From NCBI GenBank assembly GCA_903921135.1, contig CAIXOY010000233.1, positions 1 through 39,318 of the forward strand: a DNA stretch of 39,318 nucleotides. The letters are read 5' to 3'. Within the stretch, counting starts at the first letter, position 1. Every line of letters begins with the position of its first letter. Shown here in pieces: positions 7,160 through 14,182 of this stretch. Below the pieces are notes generated by a model. The model was given only the letters and a program-made list of their open reading frames with translations, made no database searches and was not told where the DNA came from. Origin of the DNA: an uncultured Gammaproteobacteria bacterium. GTDB taxonomy: Bacteria > Pseudomonadota > Gammaproteobacteria > Pseudomonadales > UBA5518. A program made the position numbers and the translations under genes.

Positions 7160-7654
7160 CTACAGCGGCATGAGCCTGAGCTCGGGATCTTCGATCGCCC
7201 GCGACCACATGTCGTCGAACTGCAGGGCGAGATGCTTGACCAATGGGCGGTCGTCTGCGTTCAGGAAGCCGGATTTGTCGTCTTCCATGGGCAGGAAGAA
7301 CACTCCGCGGTCATCGGCCAGTACGTAGTTTGCGGCGAGATTCTCGGGCATGAACGTGGGCTTCAGTATGCGCACCGAGGATCCCAGTCGCCGGTGGAGA
7401 GTGCCGAGGCAGTGGCTGCGCTTCGACAGATGTGCGCTGTCCTTCAACAGGATACGGATTTCGCATTGCCGACCTTGACGCGCAACCCGCGAGAGTTCGG
7501 CGGCGATATCGGGGCGATCGAAAAGCTCCGGATCCAACTCATCGCTCAGGATACGTACGATCCTCTGCGCTTGCCCGAGAATGCCGAGGAGCGCCTCGGC
7601 CTGCTCGGATGATGCACCGAGTGCGAGTCGCCCTTCGGCTTTCGGCAGGACCAC
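7160..7654 (-). CDS. DUF7931 domain protein (phospholipase D-like fold suspected)
   Basis: This 164-residue protein resembles the DUF7931 region that in Pseudomonas occurs as the C-terminal part of GNAT acetyltransferase-like proteins. Recognisable pieces are RIVRILSDELDPELFDRP, CEIRILLKDSAHL and ANYVLADDRGVFFLPM, which recall the strands of PLD-like domains but lack an HKD motif. Function is unknown. No acetyltransferase domain precedes it here. GTG 7654 is preferred because it follows the purB stop by four bases and because upstream in-frame codons overlap purB. The next gene, the exported hydrolase, starts 24 bases downstream. Confidence 0.65.
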   Translation of the reverse strand: MVLPKAEGRLALGASSEQAEALLGILGQAQRIVRILSDELDPELFDRPDIAAELSRVARQGRQCEIRILLKDSAHLSKRSHCLGTLHRRLGSSVRILKPTFMPENLAANYVLADDRGVFFLPMEDDKSGFLNADDRPLVKHLALQFDDMWSRAIEDPELRLMPL

Positions 7655-7658
7655 CTGC

Positions 7659-9050
7659 TCAGGCCTCGGAGGCAATGCGCGCGCGTATCCGCTGCGCCTG
7701 TTCGGCTGCATTGCCGGTGTAGCTGCCAGGTGTCATGGCAGCGAGCCGTGCACGCGCCTCTTCCGGTATATCGAGCGTCGCGATGAAGTCGCGCAGCGCA
7801 CTCGCGGATATGCGTTGTCCGCGCGTGAGCGCCTTCAGTTTTTCGTAGGGTTCCGGGACTGCGTGCCTGCGCATCACCGTCTGGATCGCTTCCGCGAGGA
7901 CCTCCTGGTTTGCTTCCAGATCGGCCGCGAGCTGGGCGGGTGCGAGTTCGAGTTTGCCGAGGCCGCGCTGCAGCGAGTCCCACCCCAAGAGGCTGTATGC
8001 CAGCGCGGAGCCGACATTGCGCAGCACCGTGGAGTCGGTGAGGTCCCGTTGCCAGCGCGAGACGGGAAGTTTGCCGCCGAGGTGTTCGAGCAGGGCATTC
8101 GCTACGCCCAGATTGCCCTCTGCGTTCTCGAAGTCGATGGGGTTCACTTTGTGCGGCATAGTGGACGAGCCCACCTCTCCAGCCTTGGTCTTCTGGCGGA
8201 AGTAACCGATCGAGATGTAGGACCAGACGTCACGCGAGAAGTCGATGAGGATCGTGTTGACGCGCTGGACCGCGGCGAAGTATTCCGCAAGGCAGTCGTG
8301 CGGTTCGATCTGGGTGGTGTAGGGGTTCCACTCCAGTCCGAGCGACTCCACAAAGCGGTGCGCTACGGATTCCCAGTCGATGTCCGGGTAGGCTGCAAGG
8401 TGGGCGTTGTAATTGCCTACCGCCCCGTTCATTTTGCCTGCTAGCCCGACATGGGCGAGTTGCCGTCGTTGCCTGTGCAGTCGCCACGCGACATTGGCGA
8501 TTTCCTTGCCCATCGTCGTGGGGGATGCGGGCTGTCCATGCGTTCGCGCCAGCATCGACTCGGCGGCCCAGGTTTCGGCCATGGTGCAGAGCGTGCCGAT
8601 GATGGAATCCAGACGCGGAAGCAGTTCCTCCGAACGCATGTCCCGGAGCATGAGCGCATAGGAAAGGTTGTTGATGTCCTCGGACGTGCAGGCGAAGTGC
8701 ACGAACTCCAGGGATGCCGCGGGAATTCCCGCTTGCCCGAGTTTTTCCTTGATCAGGTATTCGACGGCCTTCACATCGTGGTTGGTGGTGCTCTCGATCG
8801 CTTTGACGCGCTGGGCGTCGCTCTCGCTGAAGCCCTCCAGCAGTGCGTTGATGGCGGCACATGCTTCGGCATCGAACGGCGGTAATTCAGGCACCTCCGC
8901 GAGGCTGGCAAGGCGTTGCAGCCAATGCAACTCCACGATCACGCGATAGCGGATCAGCGCGAACTCGCTGACACGCCCGCGCAGGCGCGCGAGCTTCGGT
9001 CCGTAGCGGCCATCGAGTGGAGATATCGCGGTCAGTTCAGAGAGGTTCAT
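7659..9050 (-). CDS. purB: Adenylosuccinate lyase
   Basis: The 463-residue enzyme of purine synthesis cleaves SAICAR to AICAR and adenylosuccinate to AMP, releasing fumarate. Family hallmarks: the opening LTAISPLDGRYG, the catalytic-histidine region TSEDINNLS and ARTHGQPASPTTMGKE, and the fumarase-superfamily signature GSSTMPHKVNPIDFENAEGN. Length equals the gammaproteobacterial norm (456 in E. coli). A CCGGAGCG ribosome binding site lies just before ATG 9050. It follows hflD by 45 bases in the conserved mnmA-hflD-purB order. Confidence 0.98.
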   Translation of the reverse strand: MNLSELTAISPLDGRYGPKLARLRGRVSEFALIRYRVIVELHWLQRLASLAEVPELPPFDAEACAAINALLEGFSESDAQRVKAIESTTNHDVKAVEYLIKEKLGQAGIPAASLEFVHFACTSEDINNLSYALMLRDMRSEELLPRLDSIIGTLCTMAETWAAESMLARTHGQPASPTTMGKEIANVAWRLHRQRRQLAHVGLAGKMNGAVGNYNAHLAAYPDIDWESVAHRFVESLGLEWNPYTTQIEPHDCLAEYFAAVQRVNTILIDFSRDVWSYISIGYFRQKTKAGEVGSSTMPHKVNPIDFENAEGNLGVANALLEHLGGKLPVSRWQRDLTDSTVLRNVGSALAYSLLGWDSLQRGLGKLELAPAQLAADLEANQEVLAEAIQTVMRRHAVPEPYEKLKALTRGQRISASALRDFIATLDIPEEARARLAAMTPGSYTGNAAEQAQRIRARIASEA

Positions 9051-9095
9051 TGTCGCTCCGGGGAGGGGCCCGGCAGCACGCTGCGCCGTTGCCGG

Positions 9096-9740
9096 TCAGT
9101 GGGCCGATGATAGCGCATGGAGCCGGGCCACAGCAGCGCGCAAGGGCCGGCGTTCCATGACAAGGCGGTGCCGCCGTCCGCCGAGATGGCGCCACAACAC
9201 GGCTGCCCGAAGGCCGCAAAGGAGCAGTGCCCTGATCCGCTCGGCCACGCGCGGGTCCTGGAGGTGTTTCGCGCTGCCACTTACCTGGATCCGGAAACGC
9301 ATCGGGCTCACACAGTCTTGGTAGACCGAGGCAAGACTGGTGGCGATCTCGTCGAAGCGGCTGCTGAAGTGTGCTTGCTTTACCGCCGCGTGCTCAAGCC
9401 TGTTGCGGATGGCCTCCATGCGAGCGCGATCACGGCCAAGGGTCCGGCCGAGATGGAGCATGGCGAGGGTGTAGCGAAGTGCAGGCCGGTGCTCGGTGGC
9501 CGCACCGTGCTCGAGCATGTCTGCCAGGGCATCGAGCCCGCGCCTCAGCCGGGGCAAACCGCCGAAGACCTCTTCCACCTGATCCCATTCGAGCCTGAAC
9601 AGGCTCTCGGAGAGAGCCTGCATATCAGCCGCAGGTGCGGTCCCCTCGCGCGAGAGAAGATCCACCAGGATGGCCGATTGCACCACCGCCGCGAGCGCTA
9701 CGGCTTGCCCGGAGAGTCGCGTCTCTTCACTGGTGTTCAC
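9096..9740 (-). CDS. hflD: HflD, membrane-associated high-frequency-lysogenisation protein homolog
   Basis: This 214-residue alpha-helical protein is identified by its position between mnmA and purB and by family segments such as AVALAAVVQSAILVDLL, LRYTLAMLHLGRTL, ASVYQDCVSPMRFRIQVSG and RALLLCGLRAAVLWRHLGG. In E. coli HflD is peripherally bound to the inner membrane and interacts with the phage lambda CII protein; its host role is unclear. The GTG start at 9740 overlaps the mnmA stop by four bases (GTGA), which indicates translational coupling. Confidence 0.92.
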   Translation of the reverse strand: MNTSEETRLSGQAVALAAVVQSAILVDLLSREGTAPAADMQALSESLFRLEWDQVEEVFGGLPRLRRGLDALADMLEHGAATEHRPALRYTLAMLHLGRTLGRDRARMEAIRNRLEHAAVKQAHFSSRFDEIATSLASVYQDCVSPMRFRIQVSGSAKHLQDPRVAERIRALLLCGLRAAVLWRHLGGRRHRLVMERRPLRAAVARLHALSSAH

Positions 9741-10822
9741 GGAATCCGCTCCTCGATGACCCCACCGCCAAGGCAGTGCTCTCCTTGATAAAACACGACG
9801 TACTGACCCGGCGTCACGGCGCGTTGCGCCTGCTCGAACATCACGGTGCCTTCACCCTCGTCGCATATCGAGAGCGCGCATGGCTGATCTGCCTGCCGAT
9901 AGCGGATGCGTGCGCAGAGTGCGCCCTCCGCCGGCACACCGTCTATCCAATGCAGTCCCGAGCATCGCAACCCCCGGGAGAGCAGGGCAGGGTGCATGCC
10001 TTGCGCCACCACGAGAGTGTTGTTCTCCAGCACCTTGTCCACCACGTACCACGGTTCCTCGGCGAATCCACTGACGCCGCCGATGCCCAGACCCTGACGT
10101 TGGCCGAGTGTGTAGTACATCAGGCCATGATGCTCGCCAAGGAGGCGGCCCTCTGCGCTGCGGATCTCGCCCGGTCGGGCAGGAAGATAGCGTTTGAGGA
10201 AGTCGGCGAAGCGTCGCTCGCCGATGAAACAAATGCCGGTGCTGTCCTTTTTTGCCGCAACACCGAAGCCCTGCTCGCGCGCGATGCTCCGCACCTCGCT
10301 CTTGGGCAATTCGCCGACGGGGAAAAGGCAGCGCTCGAGTTGTGCTCCGGGTACCGCATGCAGAAAATAGGTCTGGTCCTTGCCCGGGTCTTTGCCCGTA
10401 AGCAACCGAACGCGCCCGCCCGAAGTCGAGACCCTCGCGTAGTGTCCGGTCGCAATCATCTGCGCGCCCAGAGTGGCCGCGTACTCCGCAAATACCTTGA
10501 ACTTGATCTCCCGGTTGCAGAGGACGTCGGGGTTGGGTGTCCGTCCTGCCTTGTATTCCGCGAGGAAGTGTTCGAACACGTTGTCCCAGTACTCTGCGGC
10601 GAAATTTGCGGTGTGCAGGCGGATCCCGAGTTGTCTGCAGACCGCTTCGGCGTCGGCAAGGTCTGCCTTGGCCGTGCAGTATTCCGTGTTGTCGTCTTCG
10701 TCCCAGTTCTTCATGAACAGCCCCTCCACCGCGTACCCCTGCTCGCGCAGGAGGTATGCGCTGACGGCGGAGTCCACGCCACCGGAAAGGCCGACGATCA
10801 CCGAGGTGCCTCTGGCTACCAT
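9737..10822 (-). CDS. mnmA: tRNA-specific 2-thiouridylase MnmA
   Basis: The 361-residue enzyme thiolates U34 of tRNA-Lys, -Glu and -Gln, using ATP to adenylate the base and persulfide sulfur relayed by Tus proteins. The PP-loop SGGVDS is at residues 13-18. The two catalytic cysteines are in TPNPDVLCNREIKF and DSTGICFIGER. GMKNWDED-type residues appear as FMKNWDEDDNTEYC, and the tRNA-binding Q in KDQTYFL is present. Its ATG overlaps the last base of the nudJ stop (TGATG), so it is coupled to nudJ. Confidence 0.98.
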   Translation of the reverse strand: MVARGTSVIVGLSGGVDSAVSAYLLREQGYAVEGLFMKNWDEDDNTEYCTAKADLADAEAVCRQLGIRLHTANFAAEYWDNVFEHFLAEYKAGRTPNPDVLCNREIKFKVFAEYAATLGAQMIATGHYARVSTSGGRVRLLTGKDPGKDQTYFLHAVPGAQLERCLFPVGELPKSEVRSIAREQGFGVAAKKDSTGICFIGERRFADFLKRYLPARPGEIRSAEGRLLGEHHGLMYYTLGQRQGLGIGGVSGFAEEPWYVVDKVLENNTLVVAQGMHPALLSRGLRCSGLHWIDGVPAEGALCARIRYRQADQPCALSICDEGEGTVMFEQAQRAVTPGQYVVFYQGEHCLGGGVIEERIP

Positions 10823-11292
10823 CAGGCACCGGCAGGGTAGAAAAAAGCGTCCACGGGAAACCGGCGGCCTGACCGGTGCTGCTCGATCGTTGCCAGTACG
10901 GACTCGCTGCGCAGTCGGGAAGGATCGGAAACGATCTCCTCATAGCTCATCCAGCGCGGGCCGAGGATGTCCTTGTCCAATGCACGATCGGCGTCATGGC
11001 GCAGGGGCGACGCGAGAAAGCTTGTGCGGTAATAGGTAATGCCCGTGAGCGAGTTGGTGAGGAGAGAGGCGCCGAGCAAAGCCTCGACTTCCACGTGCCA
11101 GCCGGTCTCTTCCAGGGTTTCGCGCACCGCGGCCTCTGTCAGTGTTTCTCCGGGCTCGAGGTGCCCCGCAGGCTGGTTCAATACCGGCTTTCCGGCTTCC
11201 GCGACCTCCTCGACGAGCAGATAGCGTCCGCGATCGAAGACAACGGCCGCTACGGTCACGCGTGGCACCCATGCCCGCAGGTCAATGTTCAT
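10822..11292 (-). CDS. nudJ: NUDIX hydrolase NudJ
   Basis: The 156-residue cytoplasmic pyrophosphohydrolase has the Nudix box GHLEPGETLTEAAVRETLEE followed by TGW, with all consensus glutamates. In E. coli NudJ removes phosphate from thiamine pyrophosphate precursor HMP-PP and from nucleoside di/triphosphates. The gene lies in the rluE-nudJ-mnmA order also known in E. coli. AGAGGA precedes ATG 11292, and the stop overlaps the mnmA start. Confidence 0.93.
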   Translation of the reverse strand: MNIDLRAWVPRVTVAAVVFDRGRYLLVEEVAEAGKPVLNQPAGHLEPGETLTEAAVRETLEETGWHVEVEALLGASLLTNSLTGITYYRTSFLASPLRHDADRALDKDILGPRWMSYEEIVSDPSRLRSESVLATIEQHRSGRRFPVDAFFYPAGA

Positions 11293-11304
11293 CCGGAATC
11301 CTCT

Positions 11305-11910
11305 TCAGGGGCGACCATTATGGCCTTTGGGAGGTGCGACCCGCGATGCTTCCCGAAGTGCGTCCGCTGTGACGCTCATCCGCCGCCACTCGCCCGGGCC
11401 GAGTCCCTCGACGCACCACGGGCCCACGCGCCAGCGCACGAGGCGCAGTGTCGGAAAGCCCGCCGCAGCCGTCATCCGCCTGACCTGGCGGTTGCGCCCC
11501 TCGTCCAGCACGATCTCCACCCAACTGGTCGGGATTTTCGCGCGGAAGCGCACGGGCGGTTGTCGCGCCCACAGCGCCGGGGGCGGGATGCAGCGCGCAG
11601 ACACCGCACGCGCGGGTCCGTCGTTCAGCATCACACCCGAGCAGAGCCTTCCGGTTGCCGTCTCATCGATGCTGCCCTCGACCTGAACAAGATAGGTTTT
11701 GGTCAGCTTGTGGCGCGGAGAGGCGATCCGAGCCTGCAGAAGGCCATCGTCGCAGAGCACGAGCAGCCCTTCGGAGTCCGCGTCGAGTCGGCCGGCAGGA
11801 CGAAAGCCGGGCGCGTGCAGCAGCGCCGCGAGGGTGGGGCGCCCAGCCTCGTCGGTGAACTGACTGAGTACCCCGAAGGGCTTGTTCAGGAGGATGATCG
11901 GCGATGCCAC
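11305..11910 (-). CDS. rluE: 23S rRNA pseudouridine(2457) synthase RluE
   Basis: The 201-residue RsuA/RluB/E/F-type pseudouridine synthase has the catalytic aspartate in GRLDADSEGLLVL, preceded by the ILLNKPFGVLSQFT motif, and the C-terminal EGRNRQVRRMTAAAG segment. It would isomerise a single uridine in the peptidyl transferase region of 23S rRNA. GTG 11910 is chosen: the only ATG upstream lies over the icd start and would add about 37 unconserved residues and cross the icd promoter. It is divergent from icd and first in the run to nudJ (12 bases apart). Confidence 0.9.
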   Translation of the reverse strand: MASPIILLNKPFGVLSQFTDEAGRPTLAALLHAPGFRPAGRLDADSEGLLVLCDDGLLQARIASPRHKLTKTYLVQVEGSIDETATGRLCSGVMLNDGPARAVSARCIPPPALWARQPPVRFRAKIPTSWVEIVLDEGRNRQVRRMTAAAGFPTLRLVRWRVGPWCVEGLGPGEWRRMSVTADALREASRVAPPKGHNGRP

Positions 11911-11952
11911 GGATAGTCCGAACGAGGTGCCAGAGGACGGCGGCGGCGATGC

Positions 11953-11958
11953 TATACT
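11953..11958 (+). promoter_or_regulatory. Probable -10 box (TATACT) of the icd promoter
   Basis: GCTATACT is followed by CCGGCGCCGCGGGC, nearly the same string as at 681-700 before the small membrane ORF. It lies in the 109-base divergent region between rluE and icd. A CCGGGAGCA ribosome binding site (12007-12015) precedes the ATG by five bases. No good -35 is visible. Confidence 0.5.
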
Positions 11959-12019
11959 CCGGCGCCGCGGGCACGCCAGCGGCCCCGTCGTGTCCTGTCC
12001 ATCTTTCCGGGAGCAATTC

Positions 12020-13273
12020 ATGGCCTACAAGCACATCAAGGTGCCCGCCCAGGGCGAGAAGATCACGGTCAATGCAGACCACTCGCTCAACGTACCTGAC
12101 CATCCGGTCATTCCCTTTATCGAAGGCGATGGCATTGGCGTCGACATCACCCCCGCCATGGTCACGGTCGTCGATGCGGCCGTCGCCAAGGCGTACGGCG
12201 GCAAGCGCCGCATCAGCTGGATGGAGATCTACACCGGCGAAAAGGCGGCCGAGCTGTACGAAGGCGACTGGTTCCCTGCTGAAACACTCGATGCCATCAA
12301 GGAATACGCGGTTTCCATCAAGGGGCCGCTTACCACGCCCGTAGGCGGCGGTTTCCGCTCGCTCAACGTGGCGCTTCGCCAGGAACTGGATCTCTACGTC
12401 TGCCTGCGCCCCGTTCGCTGGTTCGAGGGTGTCCCGTCCCCCGTGCGTGAGCCGGGCAAGACCAACATGGTGATCTTCCGCGAGAACTCTGAAGACATCT
12501 ATGCAGGCATCGAGTGGAAGGCCGGTACGCCTGAGGCCGACAAACTGATCGCGTATCTGCGCGAAGAAATGGGCGTCAAGAAAATCCGTTTCCCCGACAA
12601 CTGCGGCATCGGCATCAAGCCCGTGTCCAAAGAAGGCACGGTTCGACTTGTGCGCCGCGCCATCCAGTACGCCATCGCCCAGGATCTGCCCTCTGTCACC
12701 ATCGTGCACAAGGGCAACATCATGAAATTCACCGAGGGCTCCTTCAAGGAGTGGGGCTATCAGCTCGCCCGCGAGGAGTTCGGTGGGGAACTGCTCGATG
12801 GCGGCCCGTGGGTGAAATTGAAGAACCCGAACACCGGCAAGGACATCATCATCAAGGATGTGATCGCCGACGCCATGCTCCAGCAGGTGCTTCTGCGACC
12901 GGACGAATACAGCGTTATCGCCACGCTGAACCTGAACGGTGATTACCTCTCGGATGCGCTTGCCGCGCAGGTCGGCGGTATCGGTATCGCACCCGGTGCC
13001 AACCTGAGTGACACGGTGGCCCTGTTCGAGGCCACCCACGGCACGGCACCCAAGTATGCGGGTCAGGACAAGGTGAACCCCGGTTCGCTCATCCTCTCGG
13101 CCGAGATGATGCTCCGTCACATCGGCTGGAATGAGGCGGCTGACCTGATCATCAAGGGAATGAACGGTGCGATCCAGGCGCGCACGGTGACCTATGACTT
13201 CGAGCGCCTGATGGAAGGTGCGACGCTGCTGAAGTGCTCCGAGTTCGGCAACGCCGTCGTCAAGCACATGTAA
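12020..13273 (+). CDS. icd: NADP-dependent isocitrate dehydrogenase
   Basis: The 417-residue enzyme (416 in E. coli) converts isocitrate to 2-oxoglutarate and CO2 in the TCA cycle. The substrate loop with the regulatory serine reads GGGFRSLNVALRQ, the site phosphorylated by AceK in enterics. The metal-binding aspartates are in the VIADAMLQQ region. NADP specificity is supported by HGTAPKYAGQDKVNPGS and by YDFER near the C-terminus, matching the E. coli K344/Y345/V351 and Y391/R395 set. ATG 12020 is fixed by the ribosome binding site and by the family N-terminus (MAYKHIKVPAQGEKI). A strong terminator follows. Confidence 0.98.
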   Translation: MAYKHIKVPAQGEKITVNADHSLNVPDHPVIPFIEGDGIGVDITPAMVTVVDAAVAKAYGGKRRISWMEIYTGEKAAELYEGDWFPAETLDAIKEYAVSIKGPLTTPVGGGFRSLNVALRQELDLYVCLRPVRWFEGVPSPVREPGKTNMVIFRENSEDIYAGIEWKAGTPEADKLIAYLREEMGVKKIRFPDNCGIGIKPVSKEGTVRLVRRAIQYAIAQDLPSVTIVHKGNIMKFTEGSFKEWGYQLAREEFGGELLDGGPWVKLKNPNTGKDIIIKDVIADAMLQQVLLRPDEYSVIATLNLNGDYLSDALAAQVGGIGIAPGANLSDTVALFEATHGTAPKYAGQDKVNPGSLILSAEMMLRHIGWNEAADLIIKGMNGAIQARTVTYDFERLMEGATLLKCSEFGNAVVKHM

Positions 13274-13284
13274 CCGGCCATGCT

Positions 13285-13312
13285 CACGCCGCCCGGGTTG
13301 CCGGGCGGCGTG
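13285..13312. terminator. Bidirectional hairpin terminator between icd and cspD
   Basis: A perfect 12-bp GC-rich stem (CACGCCGCCCGG, 13285-13296, with CCGGGCGGCGTG, 13301-13312) closes a GTTG loop in the 45-base gap between convergent icd and cspD. There is no U tract on either side, so it may act as a barrier or mRNA end-protector as much as an intrinsic terminator. Confidence 0.7.
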
Positions 13313-13318
13313 GCAGCC

Positions 13319-13552
13319 TCAGACCGAGAACGCCGAAACCGACAGTCCTTCCAGAGCCTGTATCGCAACGGCATGCATGCCCTTGGGGCCTGCCTCGACC
13401 TCGAACTTCACCGGTTGCCCGGCCTTCAGGGTCTTGTAGCCTTCCATCACGATGGCGGAGTAGTGGGCGAACACATCACCGCTGCCCTCATCAGGCAGGA
13501 TGAAGCCGTAGCCCTTAGCATTGTTGAACCACTTGACGATGCCCGTATGCAT
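13319..13552 (-). CDS. cspD: Cold-shock domain protein CspD
   Basis: The 77-residue protein is a single cold-shock domain with RNP1 (KGYGFI) and RNP2 (DVFAHYSAI). The HYS...EGYKTLKAGQ variant distinguishes CspD from CspA-type proteins. E. coli CspD binds single-stranded DNA, inhibits replication and is made in stationary phase. It sits back to back with clpS, as in other gammaproteobacteria. ATG 13552 matches the family N-terminus (MHTGIVKWFNN); the in-frame GTG 13585 would add 11 unconserved residues. Confidence 0.95.
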   Translation of the reverse strand: MHTGIVKWFNNAKGYGFILPDEGSGDVFAHYSAIVMEGYKTLKAGQPVKFEVEAGPKGMHAVAIQALEGLSVSAFSV

Positions 13553-13604
13553 GGCTTCGATCCCAGTGCCCGTATCGGGCAGCACTTGTTGTCGTTATGT
13601 GAGT

Positions 13605-13639
13605 CACGGTCATCAGTGCCATGACTGTGTTCTTTTTTT
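13605..13639 (+). terminator. Rho-independent terminator (plus strand) between divergent cspD and clpS
   Basis: The stem CACGGTCAT (13605-13613) with ATGACTGTG (13621-13629) has nine pairs (one G-U), a seven-base loop, and is followed by TTCTTTTTTT (13630-13639). It points along the plus strand, yet the only gene before it on that strand is icd, which already has its own hairpin at 13285-13312. It may end an unannotated RNA, or attenuate the clpS leader. Confidence 0.65.
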
Positions 13640-13772
13640 AGCCGACGTAGCGAGGGTGAGTCAAGCGTGCCTGCTCCCTCGTTTCGTCTTGTGCCAGCAG
13701 GCGATCCATGAAAGAGTCTCGTTGCGTATGGGGTGTTGTGTGAAAACCGGGATGTGCAGGCTGGATGTGGCG

Positions 13773-14117
13773 ATGGAACCCAGAGCTCAGGCTCAGAAGA
13801 CCGCTCCCGGGCGTGAAGGGGATCTGCTGGTCCAGGATTCCAAGCCGGAGCTCAAGCGCCCGCCCATGTTCCAGGTCGTCATGTTGAATGACGACTACAC
13901 GCCGATGGAGTTCGTCGTTGAGGTGTTGCAGCATTTCTTCGGCATGGGCCGTGAGCAGGCAACCCGCATCATGCTCGCGGTGCACACCGAAGGCCGCGCC
14001 GCTTGCGGGACCTACCCCCGCGACATCGCCGAAACCAAGGCGGCACAGGTGAATCGCTATGCGCGCGAGCACCAGCACCCGCTTCTGTGCGAAATCGAGG
14101 CCGCCGGGGATGCCTGA
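13773..14117 (+). CDS. clpS: ClpS, N-degron adaptor for ClpAP
   Basis: The 114-residue adaptor recognises proteins with N-terminal Leu, Phe, Tyr or Trp and hands them to ClpAP. The recognition pocket is intact: MLNDDYTPMEFVVEVL (the NDD acidic set), the AVHTEGRA histidine, and the C-terminal AAQVNRYAREHQHPLLCEIE block. ATG 13773 gives a length near the E. coli 106; upstream in-frame starts would add unrelated sequence. A short basic-acidic N-terminal extension (about residues 1-30) corresponds to the segment that inserts into the ClpA pore. It is followed by clpA after 65 bases. Confidence 0.97.
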   Translation: MEPRAQAQKTAPGREGDLLVQDSKPELKRPPMFQVVMLNDDYTPMEFVVEVLQHFFGMGREQATRIMLAVHTEGRAACGTYPRDIAETKAAQVNRYAREHQHPLLCEIEAAGDA

Positions 14118-14182
14118 TTCAGGCCTTCCGTGGGCAACAACGTGGTCGATGTCGGGGCAGTCCCCAGATCAGGAGAGCCTGG

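Noticed and set aside
11663..13267. A 534-codon open frame on the minus strand across icd
   Set aside because: It mirrors the whole of icd (and part of rluE in another frame) and shows no known domain; it is antisense shadow caused by GC-rich third positions.
14118..14182. GGGG-CAGT-CCCC stem between clpS and clpA as a terminator
   Set aside because: Only four base pairs and no U tract; clpS and clpA are expected to be cotranscribed.
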